Shown here one piece after another: positions 22,299-36,280 of a stretch of 64,000 nucleotides of DNA. The notes under the pieces are model-generated. The model searched no databases. It had not been told where the DNA came from and saw only the letters and a list, made by a program, of their open reading frames with translations. The DNA is from Crossaster papposus (Eukaryota > Echinodermata > Asteroidea > Velatida > Solasteridae). Position 1 is the stretch's first letter, and each line of letters opens with the position of its first letter. The translations under genes were made by a program, and so were the position numbers. Where the stretch lies: positions 186,001-250,000 of the forward strand of contig JBAIAA010001115.1 of assembly GCA_037893245.1 (NCBI GenBank). Direction: 5' to 3'.

Positions 22299-25200
22299 AG
22301 CTCAGATATAAGTCGAGAAAATTATCCTCATTCGCAGCCATGTTTACTTCTGTTTATGTATGTACAGGTGTATTACGGCATAGGCCTATGCCGCCAGTGA
22401 CCTTACGCATGAGTCTCAAAGTTGTGGTCTCTTCCGGTATGTATTTTAGCGATATGTTAGCTCAGATGTGGAGCTGGTGAGTGTCTCTTCATTCTCCAAC
22501 AAAGTTGAGGTTCGCAGCTCAGATATAAGTCGAGAAAATTGTCCTCATTCGCAGCCATGTTTACTTTTGTTTACGTATGCACACGTGTATTGCTGCATAG
22601 GCCTATGCCGCCAGTGACCTGACACATGAGTCTCAAAGTTTGGGTCTCTTCCGGTGAGTATTTTGGCGATATGTTAGCTCAGATGTGGAGCTGGTGAGTG
22701 TCTCATCATCCTCCAACAAAGTTGAGGTTCGCAACTCAGATATAAGTCGAGAAAATTATCCTCATTCGCAGCCATGTTTACTTCTGTTTATGTATGTACA
22801 CGTGTATTGCTGCATAGGCCTATGCCGCCAGTGACCTGACGCGTGAGTCTCAAAGTTTGGGTTTCGTCCGGTAAGATTTTTTTTGATATTTTAGCTCAGA
22901 TGTGGAGCAGGTGAGTGTCTCATCATCCTCCAACAAAGTTGAGGTTCGCAACTCAGATATAAGTCGAGAAAATTATCCTCATTCGCAGCCATGTTTACTT
23001 CTGTTTATGTATGTACACGTGTATTACGGCATAGGCCTATGCCGCCAGTGACCTTACGCTTGAGTCTCAAAGTTGTGGTCTCTTCCGGTAAGTATTTTGG
23101 CAATATGTTAGCTCAGATGTGGAGCTGGTGAGTGTCTCTTCATTCTCCAACAAAGTTGAGGTTCGCAGCTCAGATATAAGTCGAGAAAATTGTCCTCATT
23201 CGCAGCCATGTTTACTTTTGTTTATGTATGTACACGTGTATTGCTGCATAGGCCTATGCCGCCAGTGACCTGACGCGTGAGTCTCAAAGTTTGGGTTTCT
23301 TCCGGTAAGATTTTGTTTTATATTTTAGCTCAGATGTGGAGCAGGTGAGTGTCTCATCATCCTCCAACAAAGTTGAGGTTCGCATCTCAGATATAAGTCG
23401 AGAAAATTGACCTCATTCGCAGCCATGTTTTCTTCTATGTATGTACATGTATGTACACGTGTATTGCTGCATAGGCCTATGCCGCCAGTGACCTGACGCA
23501 TCAGTCTCAACGTTTGGGTCTCTTTCGGTGAGTATTTTGGCGATATGTTAGCTCAGATGTGGAGCTGGTGAGTGTCTCATCATCCTCCAACAAAGTTGAG
23601 GTTCGCAACTCAGATATAAGTCGAGAAAATTATCCTCATTCGCAGCCATGTTTACTTCTGTTTATGTATGTACACGTGTATTGCTGCATAGGCCTATGCC
23701 GCCAGTGACCTGACGCGTGAGTCTCAAAGTTTGGGTTTCGTCCGGTAAGATTTTTTTTGATATTTTAGCTCAGATGTGGAGCAGGTGAGTGTCTCATCAT
23801 CCTCCAACAAAGTTGAGGTTCGCAACTCAGATTTAAGTCGAGAAAATTATCCTCATTCGCAGCCATGTTTACTTCTGTTTATGTATGTACACGTGTATTA
23901 CGGCATAGGCCTATGCCGCCAGTGACCTTACGCTTGAGTCTCAAAGTTGTGGTCTCTTCCGGTGAGTATTTTGGCAATATGTTAGCTCAGATGTGGAGCT
24001 GGTGAGTGTCTCTTCATTCTCCAACAAAGTTGAGGTTCGCAGCTCAGATATAAGTCGAGAAAATTGTCCTCATTCGCAGCCATGTTTACTTTTGTTTTTG
24101 TATGTACACGTGTATTGCTGCATAGGCCTATGCCGCCAGTGACCTGACGCGTGAGTCTCAAAGTTTGGGTTTCTTCCGGTAAGATTTTGTTTGATATTTT
24201 AGCTCAGATGTGGAGCAGGTGAGTGTCTCATCATCCTCCAACAAAGTTGAGGTTCGCATCTCACATATAAGTCGATAAAATTGACCTCATTCGCAGCCAT
24301 GTTTTCTTCTATGTATGTACATGTATGTACACGTGTATTGCTGCATAGGCCTATGCCGCCAGTGACCTGACGCATGAGTCTCAACGTGTGGGTCCCTTCC
24401 GGTGAGAATATTGGCGATATGTTAGCTCAGATGTGGAGCTGGTGAGTGTCTCATCATCCTCCAACAAAGTTGAGGTTCGCAGCTCAGATATAAGTCGAGA
24501 AAATTATCCTCATTCGCAGCCATGTTTACTTCTGTTTATGTATGTACACGTGTATTACGGCATAGGCCTATGCCGCCAGTGACCTTACGCATGAGTCTCA
24601 AAGTTGTGGTCTCTTCCGGTGTGTATTTTAGCGATATGTTAGCTCAGATGTGGAGCTGGTGAGTGTCTCTTCATTCTCCAACAAAGTTGAGGTTCGCAGC
24701 TCAGATATAAGTCGAGAAAATTGTCCTCATTCGCAGCCATGTTTACTTTTGTTTATGTATGTACACGTGTATTGCTGCATAGGCCTATGCCGCCAGTGAC
24801 CTGACGCGTGAGTCTCAAAGTTTGGGTTTCTTCCGGTAAGATTTTGTTTGATATTTTAGCTCAGATGTGGAGCAGGTGAGTGTCTCATCATCCTCCAACA
24901 AAGTTGAGGTTCGCATCTCAGATATAAGTCGAGAAAATTGACCTCATTCGCAGCCATGTTTTCTTCTATGTATGTACATGTATGTACACGTGTATTGCTG
25001 CATAGGCCTATGCCGCCAGTGACCTGACGCATCAGTCTCAACGTTTGGGTCTCTTTCGGTGAGTATTTTGGCGATATGTTAGCTCAGATGTGGAGCTGGT
25101 GAGTGTCTCATCATCCTCCAACAAAGTTGAGGTTCGCAACTCAGATATAAGTCGAGAAAATTATCCTCATTCGCAGCCATGTTTACTTCTGTTTATGTAT

Positions 25201-28200
25201 GTACACGTGTATTGCTGCATAGGCCTATGCCACCAGTGACCTGACGCGTGAGTCTCAAAGTTTGGGTTTCGTCCGGTAAGATTTTTTTTGATATTTTAGC
25301 TCAGATGTGGAGCAGGTGAGTGTCTCATCATCCTCCAACAAAGTTGAGGTTCGCAACTCAGATATAAGTCGAGAAAATTATCCTCATTCGCAGCCATGTT
25401 TACTTCTGTTTATGTATGTACACGTGTATTACGGCATAGGCCTATGCCGCCAGTGACCTTACGCTTGAGTCTCAAAGTTGTGGTCTTTTCCGGTGAGTAT
25501 TTTGGCAATATGTTAGCTCAGATGTGGAGCTGGTGAGTGTCTCTTCATTCTCCAACAAAGTTGAGGTTCGCAGCTCAGATATAAGTCGAGAAAATTGTCC
25601 TCATTCGCAGCCATGTTTACTTTTGTTTATGTATGTACACGTGTATTGCTGCATAGGCCTATGCCGCCAGTGACCTGACGCGTGAGTCTCAAAGTTTGGG
25701 TTTCTTCCGGTAAGATTTTGTTTGATATTTTAGCTCAGATGTGGAGCAGGTGAGTGTCTCATCATCCTCCAACAAAGTTGAGGTTCGCATCTCACATATA
25801 AGTCGATAAAATTGACCTCATTCGCAGCCATGTTTTCTTCTATGTATGTACATGTATGTACACGTGTATTGCTGCATAGGCCTATGCCGCCAGTGACCTG
25901 ACGCATGAGTCTCAACGTGTGGGTCCCTTCCGGTGAGAATATTGGCGATATGTTAGCTCAGATGTGGAGCTGGTGAGTGTCTCGTCATCCTCCAACAAAG
26001 TTGAGGTTCGCAGCTCAGATATAAGTCGAGAAAATTATCCTCATTCGCAGCCATGTTTACTTCTGTTTATGTATGTACACGTGTATTACGGCATAGGCCT
26101 ATGCCGCCAGTGACCTTACGCATGAGTCTCAAAGTTGTGGTCTCTTCCGGTGTGTATTTTAGCGATATGTTAGCTCAGATGTGGAGCTGGTGAGTGTCTC
26201 TTCATTCTCCAACAAAGTTGAGGTTCGCAGCTCAGATATAAGTCGAGAAAATTGTCCTCATTCGCAGCCATGTTTTCTTCTATGTATGTACATGTATGTA
26301 CACGTGTATTGCTGCATAGGCCTATGCCGCCAGTGACCTGACGCATGAGTCTCAACGTTTGGGTCCCTTCCGGTGAGAATTTTGCTGATATTTTAGCTCA
26401 GATGTGGAGCTGGTGAGGGTCTCATCATCCTCCAACAAAGTTGAGGTTCGCATCTCACATATAAGTCGAGAAAATTATCCTCCTTCACAGCAATGTTTAC
26501 TTCTGTTTATGTATGCACACGTGTATTGCTGCATAGGCTTATGCCGCCAGTGACCTGACGCATGAGTCTCAACGTTTGGGTCCCTTTCGGTGAGAATTTT
26601 GGCGATATGTTAGCTCAGATGTGGAGCTGGTGAGTGTCTCGTCATCCTCCAACAAAGTTGAGGTTTGCAGCTCAGATATAAGTCGAGAAAATTATCCTCA
26701 TTCGCAGCCATGTTTACTTCTGTTTATGTATGTACACGTGTATTACGGCACAGGCCTATGCCGCCAGTGACCTTACGCTGGAGTCTCAAAGTTGTGGTCT
26801 CTTCCGGTGAGTATTTTGGCGATATGTTAGCTCAGATGTGGAGCTGGTGAGTGTCTCTTCATTCTCTAACAAAGTTGAGGTTCGCAGCTCAGATATAAGT
26901 CGAGAAAATTGTCCTCATTCGCAGCCATGTTTACTTTTGTTTATGTATGCACACGTGTATTGCTGCATAGGCCTATGCCGCCAGTGACCTGACACATGAG
27001 TCTCAACGTTTGGGTCTCTTCCGGTGAGTATTTTGGCGATATGTTAGCTCAGATGTGGAGCTGGTGAGTGTCTCTTCATTCTCCAACAAAGTTGAGGTTC
27101 GCAGCTCAGATATAAGTCGAGAAAATTGTCCTCATTCGCAGCCATGTTTTCTTCTATGTATGTACATGTATGTACACGTGTATTGCTGCATAGGCCTGTG
27201 CCGCGAGTGACCTGACGCATGAGTCTCAACGTTTGGGTCCCTTCCGGTGAGAATTTTGGCGATATGTTAGCTCAGATGTGGAGCTGGTGAGTGTCTCATC
27301 ATCCTCCAACAAAGTTGAGGTTCGCAGCTCAGATATAAGTCGAGAAAATTATCCTCATTCGCAGCCATGTTTACTTCTGTTTATGTATGTACACGTGTAT
27401 TACGGCATAGGCCTATGCCGCCAGTGACCTTACGCTTGAGTCTCAAAGTTGTGGTCTCTTCCGGTGAGTATTTTGGCAATATGTTAGCTCAGATGTGGAG
27501 CTGGTGAGTGTCTCTTCATTCTCCAACAAAGTTGAGGTTCGCAGCTCAGATATAAGTCGAGAAAATTGTCCTCATTCGCAGCCATGTTTACTTTTGTTTA
27601 TGTATGTACACGTGTATTGCTGCATAGGCCTATGCCGCCAGTGACCTGACGCGTGAGTCTCAAAGTTTGGGTTTCTTCCGGTAAGATTTTGTTTGATATT
27701 TTAGCTCAGATGTGGAGCAGGTGAGTGTCTCATCATCCTCCAACAAAGTTGAGGTTCGCATCTCACATATAAGTCGATAAAATTGACCTCATTCGCAGCC
27801 ATGTTTTCTTCTATGTATGTACATGTATGTACACGTGTATTGCTGCATAGGCCTATGCCGCCAGTGACCTGACGCATGAGTCTCAACGTGTGGGTCCCTT
27901 CCGGTGAGAATATTGGCGATATGTTAGCTCAGATGTGGAGCTGGTGAGTGTCTCATCATCCTCCAACAAAGTTGAGGTTCGCAGCTCAGATATAAGTCGA
28001 GAAAATTATCCTCATTCGCAGCCATGTTTACTTCTGTTTATGTATGTACACGTGTATTACGGCATAGGCCTATGCCGCCAGTGACCTTACGCATGAGTCT
28101 CAAAGTTGTGGTCTCTTCCGGTGTGTATTTTAGCGATATGTTAGCTCAGATGTGGAGCTGGTGAGTGTCTCTTCATTCTCCAACAAAGTTGAGGTTCGCA

Positions 28201-29295
28201 GCTCAGATATAAGTCGAGAAATTGTCCTCATTCGCAGCCATGTTTTCTTCTATGTATGTACATGTATGTACACGTGTATTGCTGCATAGGCCTATGCCGC
28301 CAGTGACCTGACGCATGAGTCTCAACGTTTGGGTCCCTTCCGGTGAGAATTTTGCTGATATTTTAGCTCAGATGTGGAGCTGGTGAGGGTCTCATCATCC
28401 TCCAACAAAGTTGAGGTTCGCATCTCACATATAAGTCGAGAAAATTATCCTCCTTCACAGCAATGTTTACTTCTGTTTATGTATGCACACGTGTATTGCT
28501 GCATAGGCTTATGCCGCCAGTGACCTGACGCATGAGTCTCAACGTTTGGGTCCCTTTCGGTGAGAATTTTGGCGATATGTTAGCTCAGATGTGGAGCTGG
28601 TGAGTGTCTCGTCATCCTCCAACAAAGTTGAGGTTTGCAGCTCAGATATAAGTCGAGAAAATTATCCTCATTCGCAGCCATGTTTACTTCTGTTTATGTA
28701 TGTACACGTGTATTACGGCACAGGCCTATGCCGCCAGTGACCTTACGCTGGAGTCTCAAAGTTGTGGTCTCTTCCGGTGAGTATTTTGGCGATATGTTAG
28801 CTCAGATGTGGAGCTGGTGAGTGTCTCTTCATTCTCTAACAAAGTTGAGGTTCGCAGCTCAGATATAAGTCGAGAAAATTGTCCTCATTCGCAGCCATGT
28901 TTACTTTTGTTTATGTATGCACACGTGTATTGCTGCATAGGCCTATGCCGCCAGTGACCTGACACATGAGTCTCAACGTTTGGGTCTCTTCCGGTGAGTA
29001 TTTTGGCGATATGTTAGCTCAGATGTGGAGCTGGTGAGTGTCTCTTCATTCTCCAACAAAGTTGAGGTTCGCAGCTCAGATATAAGTCGAGAAAATTGTC
29101 CTCATTCGCAGCCATGTTTTCTTCTATGTATGTACATGTATGTACACGTGTATTGCTGCATAGGCCTGTGCCGCGAGTGACCTGACGCATGAGTCTCAAC
29201 GTTTGGGTCCCTTCCGGTGAGAATTTTGGCGATATGTTAGCTCAGATGTGGAGCTGGTGAGTGTCTCATCATCCTCCAACAAAGTTGAGGTTCGC
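21093..29295. repeat. Segmental duplication block A, copy 2
   Basis: This is the partner of 326-9402. Its left edge lies inside the chimeric L2/G1 monomer 20979-21201: bases up to 21049 are L2, bases from 21093 are G1. L monomers at 22076, 23384, 24258, 24915, 25789, 26229, 27103 and 27760 fall at the positions predicted from copy 1. It lacks the extra 874-bp four-monomer unit of copy 1. Confidence 0.85.
28200..28421. repeat. L5 monomer with a 1-bp deletion (222 bp)
   Basis: It reads gtcgagaaattg where other L5 copies read gtcgagaaaattg. This shifts block A copy 2 by one base relative to copy 1. Confidence 0.85.
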
Positions 29296-30491
29296 AGCTC
29301 AGATATAAGTCGAGAAAATTATCCTCATTCGCAGCCATGTTTACTTCTGTTTATGTATGTACACGTGTATTACGGCATAGGCCTATGCCGCCAGTGACCT
29401 TACGCATGAGTCTCAAAGTTGTGGTCTCTTCCGGTGTGTATTTTAGCGATATGTTAGCTCAGATGTGGAGCTGGTGAGTGTCTCTTCATTCTCCAACAAA
29501 GTTGAGGTTCGCAGCTCAGATATAAGTCGAGAAAATTGTCCTCATTCGCAGCCATGTTTACTTTTGTTTATGTATGTACACGTGTATTACGGCATAGGCC
29601 TATGTCGCCAGTGACCTTACGGTTGAGTCTCAAAGTTGTGGTCTCTTCCGGTGAGTATTTTGGCGATATGTTAGCTCAGATGTGGAGCTGGTGAGAGTCT
29701 CTTCATTCTCCAACAAAGTTGAGGTTCGCAGCTCAGATATAAGTCGAGAAAATTGTCCTCATTTGCAGCCATGTTTACTTTTGTTTATGTATGTACACGT
29801 GTATTGCTGCATAGGCCTATGCCGCCAGTGACCTGACGCGTGAGTCTCAAAGTTTGGGTTTCTTCCGGTAAGAATATTGGTGATATTTTAGCTCAGATGT
29901 GGAGCTGGTGAGTGTCTCATCATCCTCCAACAAAGTTGAGGTTCGCATCTCACATATAAGTCGAGAAAATTGACCTCATTCGCAGCCATGTTTTCTTCTA
30001 TGTATGTACATGTATGTACACGTGTATTGCTGCATAGGCCTATGCCGCCAGTGACCTGACGCATGAGTCTCAACGTTTGGGTCCCTTCCGGTGAGAATTG
30101 TGGCGATATGTTAGCTCAGATGTGGAGCTGGTGAGTGTCTCATCATCCTCCAACAAAGTTGAGGTTCGCAGCTCAGATATAAGTCGAGAAAATTATCCTC
30201 ATTCGCAGCCATGTTTACTTCTGTTTATGTATGTACAGGTGTATTACGGCATAGGCCTATGCCGCCAGTGACCTTACGCATGAGTCTCAAAGTTGTGGTC
30301 TCTTCCGGTATGTATTTTAGCGATATGTTAGCTCAGATGTGGAGCTGGTGAGTGTCTCTTCATTCTCCAACAAAGTTGAGGTTCGCAGCTCAGATATAAG
30401 TCGAGAAAATTGTCCTCATTCGCAGCCATGTTTACTTTTGTTTACGTATGCACACGTGTATTGCTGCATAGGCCTATGCCGCCAGTGACCT

Positions 30492-33400
30492 GACACATGA
30501 GTCTCAAAGTTTGGGTCTCTTCCGGTGAGTATTTTGGCGATATGTTAGCTCAGATGTGGAGCTGGTGAGTGTCTCATCATCCTCCAACAAAGTTGAGGTT
30601 CGCAACTCAGATATAAGTCGAGAAAATTATCCTCATTCGCAGCCATGTTTACTTCTGTTTATGTATGTACACGTGTATTGCTGCATAGGCCTATGCCGCC
30701 AGTGACCTGACGCGTGAGTCTCAAAGTTTGGGTTTCGTCCGGTAAGATTTTTTTGATATTTTAGCTCAGATGTGGAGCAGGTGAGTGTCTCATCATCCTC
30801 CAACAAAGTTGAGGTTCGCAACTCAGATATAAGTCGAGAAAATTATCCTCATTCGCAGCCATGTTTACTTCTGTTTATGTATGTACACGTGTATTACGGC
30901 ATAGGCCTATGCCGCCAGTGACCTTACGCTTGAGTCTCAAAGTTGTGGTCTCTTCCGGTGAGTATTTTGGCAATATGTTAGCTTAGATGTGGAGCTGGTG
31001 AGTGTCTCTTCATTCTCCAACAAAGTTGAGGTTCGCAGCTCAGATATAAGTCGAGAAAATTGTCCTCATTCGCAGCCATGTTTACTTTTGTTTATGTATG
31101 TACACGTGTATTGCTGCATAGGCCTATGCCGCCAGTGACCTGACGCGTGAGTCTCAAAGTTTGGGTTTCTTCCGGTAAGATTTTGTTTGATATTTTAGCT
31201 CAGATGTGGAGCAGGTGAGTGTCTCATCATCCTCCAACAAAGTTGAGGTTCGCATCTCAGATATAAGTCGAGAAAATTGACCTCATTCGCAGCCATGTTT
31301 TCTTCTATGTATGTACATGTATGTACACGTGTATTGCTGCATAGGCCTATGCCGCCAGTGACCTGACGCATCAGTCTCAACGTTTGGGTCTCTTTCGGTG
31401 AGTATTTTGGCGATATGTTAGCTCAGATGTGGAGCTGGTGAGTGTCTCTTCATTCTCCAACAAAGTTGAGGTTCGCAGCTCAGATATAAGTCGAGAAAAT
31501 TATCCTCATTCGCAGCCATGTTTTCTTCTATGTATGTACATGTATGTACACGTGTATTGCTGCATAGGCCTATGCCGCCAGTGACCTGACGCATGAGTCT
31601 CAACGTTTGGGTCCCTTCCGGTTAGAATTTTGCTGATATGTTAGTTCAGATGTGGAGCTGGTGAGGGTCTCATCATCCTCCAACAAAGTTGAGGTTCGCA
31701 TCTCACATATAAGTCGAGAAAATTATCCTCCTTCACAGCAATGTTTACTTCTGTTTATGTATGCACACGTGTATTGCTGCATAGGCCTATGCCGCCAGTG
31801 ACCTGACACATGAGTCTCAAAGTTTGGGTCCCTTCTGGTGAGTATTTTGGCGATATGTTAGTTCAGATGTGGAGCTGGTGAGTGTCTCTTCATTCTCCAA
31901 CAAAGTTGAGGTTCGCAGCTCAGATATAAGTCGAGAAAATTGTCCTCATTTGCAGCCATGTTTACTTTTGTTTATGTATGTACACGTGTATTGCTGCATA
32001 GGCCTATGCCGCCAGTGACCTGACGCGTGAGTCTCAAAGTTTGGGTTTCTTCCGGTAAGAATATTGGTGATATTTTAGCTCAGATGTGGAGCTGGTGAGT
32101 GTCTCATCATCCTCCAACAAAGTTGAGGTTCGCATCTCACATATAAGTCGAGAAAATTGACCTCATTCGCAGCCATGTTTTCTTCTATGTATGTACATGT
32201 ATGTACACGTGTATTGCTGCATAGGCCTATGCCGCCAGTGACCTGACGCATGAGTCTCAACGTTTGGGTCCCTTCCGGTGAGAATTTTGGCGATATGTTA
32301 GCTCAGATGTGGAGCTGTTGAGTGTCTCATCATCCTCCAACAAAGTTGAGGTTCGCAGCTCAGATATAAGTCGAGAAAATTATCCTCATTCGCAGCCATG
32401 TTTACTTCTGTTTATGTATGTACAGGTGTATTACGGCATAGGCCTATGCCGCCAGTGACCTTACGCATGAGTCTCAAAGTTGTGGTCTCTTCCGGTGTGT
32501 ATTTTAGCGATATGTTAGCTCAGATGTGGAGCTGGTGAGTGTCTCTTCATTCTCCAACAAAGTTGAGGTTCGCAGCTCAGATATAAGTCGAGAAAATTGT
32601 CCTCATTTGCAGCCATGTTTACTTTTGTTTATGTATGTACACGTGTATTGCTGCATAGGCCTATGCCGCCAGTGACCTGACGCGTGAGTCTCAAAGTTTG
32701 GGTTTCTTCCGGTAAGAATATTGGTGATATTTTAGCTCAGATGTGGAGCTGGTGAGTGTCTCATCATCCTCCAACAAAGTTGAGGTTCGCATCTCACATA
32801 TAAGTCGAGAAAATTGACCTCATTCGCAGCCATGTTTTCTTCTATGTATGTACATGTATGTACACGTGTATTGCTGCATAGGCCTATGCCGCCAGTGACC
32901 TGACGCATGAGTCTCAACGTTTGGGTCCCTTCCGGTGAGAATTTTGGCGATATGTTAGCTCAGATGTGGAGCTGGTGAGTGTCTCATCATCCTCCAACAA
33001 AGTTGAGGTTCGCAGCTCAGATATAAGTCGAGAAAATTATCCTCATTCGCAGCCATGTTTACTTCTGTTTATGTATGTACAGGTGTATTACGGCATAGGC
33101 CTATGCCGCCAGTGACCTTACGCATGAGTCTCAAAGTTGTGGTCTCTTCCGGTGTGTATTTTAGCGATATGTTAGCTCAGATGTGGAGCTGGTGAGTGTC
33201 TCTTCATTCTCCAACAAAGTTGAGGTTCGCAGCTCAGATATAAGTCGAGAAAATTGTCCTCATTCGCAGCCATGTTTACTTTTGTTTACGTATGCACACG
33301 TGTATTGCTGCATAGGCCTATGCCGCCAGTGACCTGACACATGAGTCTCAAAGTTTGGGTCTCTTCCGGTGAGTATTTTGGCGATATGTTAGCTCAGATG

Positions 33401-35477
33401 TGGAGCTGGTGAGTGTCTCTTCATTCTCCAACAAAGTTGAGGTACGCAGCTCAGATATAAGTCGAGAAAATTATCCTCATTCGCAGCCATGTTTACTTCT
33501 GTTTATGTATGTACACGTGTATTACGGCATAGGCCTATGCCGCCAGTGACCTGACGTATGAGTCTCAACGTTTGGGTCCCTTCCGGTGAGAATTGTTGCG
33601 ATATGTTAGCTCAGATGTGGAGCTGGTGAGTGTCTCATCATCCTCCAACAAAGTTGAGGTTCGCAACTCAGATATAAGTCGAGAAAATTATCCTCATTCG
33701 CAGCCATGTTTACTTCTGTTTATGTATGTACACGTGTATTGCTGCATAGGCCTATGCCGCCAGTGACCTGACGCATGAGTCTCAACGTTTGGGTCCCTTC
33801 CGGTGAGAATTTTGCTGATATTTTAGCTCAGATGTGGAGCTGGTGAGGGTCTCATCATCCTCCAACAAAGTTGAGGTTCGCATCTCACATATAAGTCGAG
33901 AAAATTATCCTCCTTTACAGCAATGTTTACTTCTGTTTATGTATGCACACGTGTATTGCTGCATAGGCCTATGCCGCCAGTGACCTGACGCATGAGTCTC
34001 AACGTTTGGGTCCCTTCCGGTGAGAATTTTGGCGATATGTTAGCTCAGATGTGGAGCTGGTGAGTGTCTCGTCATCCTCCAACAAAGTTGAGGTTTGCAG
34101 CTCAGATATAAGTCGAGAAAATTATCCTCATTCGCAGCCATGTTTACTTCTGTTTATGTATGTACACGTGTATTACGGCACAGGCCTATGCCGCCAGTGA
34201 CCTTACACTGGAGTCTCAAAGTTGTGGTCTCTTCCGGTGAGTATTTTGGCGATATGTTAGCTCAGATGTGGAGCTGGTGAGTGTCTCTTCATTCTCTAAC
34301 AAAGTTGAGGTTCGCAGCTCAGATATAAGTCGAGAAAATTGTCCTCATTCGCAGCCATGTTTACTTTTGTTTATGTATGCACACGTGTATTGCTGCATAG
34401 GCCTATGCCGCCAGTGACCTGACACATGAGTCTCAACGTTTGGGTCTCTTCCGGTGAGTATTTTGGCGATATGTTAGCTCAGATGTGGAGCTGGTGAGTG
34501 TCTCTTCATTCTCCAACAAAGTTGAGGTTCGCAGCTCAGATATAAGTCGAGAAAATTGTCCTCATTCGCAGCCATGTTTTCTTCTATGTATGTACATGTA
34601 TGTACACGTGTATTGCTGCATAGGCCTGTGCCGCGAGTGACCTGACGCATGAGTCTCAACGTTTGGGTCCCTTCCGGTGAGAATTTTGGCGATATGTTAG
34701 CTCAGATGTGGAGCTGGTGAGTGTCTCATCATCCTCCAACAAAGTTGAGGTTCGCAGCTCAGATATAAGTCGAGAAAATTATCCTCATTCGCAGCCATGT
34801 TTACTTCTGTTTATGTATGTACACGTGTATTACGGCATAGGCCTATGCCGCCAGTGACCTTACGCATGAGTCTCAAAGTTGTGGTCTCTTCCGGTGTGTA
34901 TTTTAGCGATATGTTAGCTCAGATGTGGAGCTGGTGAGTGTCTCTTCATTCTCCAACAAAGTTGAGGTTCGCAGCTCAGATATAAGTCGAGAAAATTGTC
35001 CTCATTCGCAGCCATGTTTACTTTTGTTTATGTATGTACACGTGTATTACGGCATAGGCCTATGTCGCCAGTGACCTTACGGTTGAGTCTCAAAGTTGTG
35101 GTCTCTTCCGGTGAGTATTTTGGCGATATGTTAGCTCAGATGTGGAGCTGGTGAGAGTCTCTTCATTCTCCAACAAAGTTGAGGTTCGCAGCTCAGATAT
35201 AAGTCGAGAAAATTGTCCTCATTTGCAGCCATGTTTACTTTTGTTTATGTATGTACACGTGTATTGCTGCATAGGCCTATGCCGCCAGTGACCTGACGCG
35301 TGAGTCTCAAAGTTTGGGTTTCTTCCGGTAAGAATATTGGTGATATTTTAGCTCAGATGTGGAGCTGATGAGTGTCTCATCATCCTCCAACAAAGTTGAG
35401 GTTCGCATCTCACATATAAGTCGAGAAAATTGACCTCATTCGCAGCCATGTTTTCTTCTATGTATGTACATGTATGT
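30492..35477. repeat. Segmental duplication block B, copy 2
   Basis: It is 4986 bp against 4329 bp in copy 1; the difference is exactly 657 bp, one G2-L2-T4 trimer duplicated at 31917-33230. Upstream it continues into an ordinary G3 monomer where copy 1 has a chimera, so copy 2 keeps the older left flank. Confidence 0.82.
31917..33230. repeat. 657-bp trimer tandem duplication (G2-L2-T4 twice)
   Basis: Unit one is 31917-32573 (G2, L2, T4) and unit two 32574-33230. The first L2 has a private gagctgttgag that the second lacks. Block B copy 1 has a single L2-T4 at 18363, so this is a gain in copy 2. Confidence 0.85.
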
Positions 35478-36280
35478 ACACGTGTATTGCTGCATAGGCC
35501 TATGCCGCCAGTGACCTGACGCATGAGTCTCAACGTTTGGGTCCCTTCCGGTGAGAATTTTGGCGATATGTTAGCTCAGATGTGGAGCTGGTGAGTGTCT
35601 CATCATCCTCCAACAAAGTTGAGGTTCGCAGCTCAGATATAAGTCGAGAAAATTATCCTCATTCGCAGCCATGTTTACTTCTGTTTATGTATGTACAGGT
35701 GTATTACGGCATAGGCCTATGCCGCCAGTGACCTTACGCATGAGTCTCAAAGTTGTGGTCTCTTCCGGTATGTAATATAGCGATATGTTAGCTCAGATGT
35801 GGAGCTGGTGAGTGTCTCTTCATTCTCCAACAAAGTTGAGGTTCGCAGCTCAGATATAAGTCGAGAAAATTGTCCTCATTCGCAGCCATGTTTACTTTTG
35901 TTTACGTATGCACACGTGTATTGCTGCATAGGCCTATGCCGCCAGTGACCTGACACATGAGTCTCAAAGTTTGGGTCTCTTCCGGTGAGTATTTTGGCGA
36001 TATGTTAGCTCAGATGTGGAGCTGGTGAGTGTCTCATCATCCTCCAACAAAGTTGAGGTTCGCAACTCAGATATAAGTCGAGAAAATTATCCTCATTCGC
36101 AGCCATGTTTACTTCTGTTTATGTATGTACACGTGTATTGCTGCATAGGCCTATGCCGCCAGTGACCTGACGCGTGAGTCTCAAAGTTTGGGTTTCGTCC
36201 GGTAAGATTTTTTTTGATATTTTAGCTCAGATGTGGAGCAGGTGAGTGTCTCATCATCCTCCAACAAAGTTGAGGTTCGC

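Noticed and set aside
326-29295. Large duplications as pure assembly error
   Set aside because: The copies differ by scattered single bases, two 1-bp indels and whole-monomer gains, which a simple assembly stutter would not produce. Read support is still needed to exclude mis-joins.
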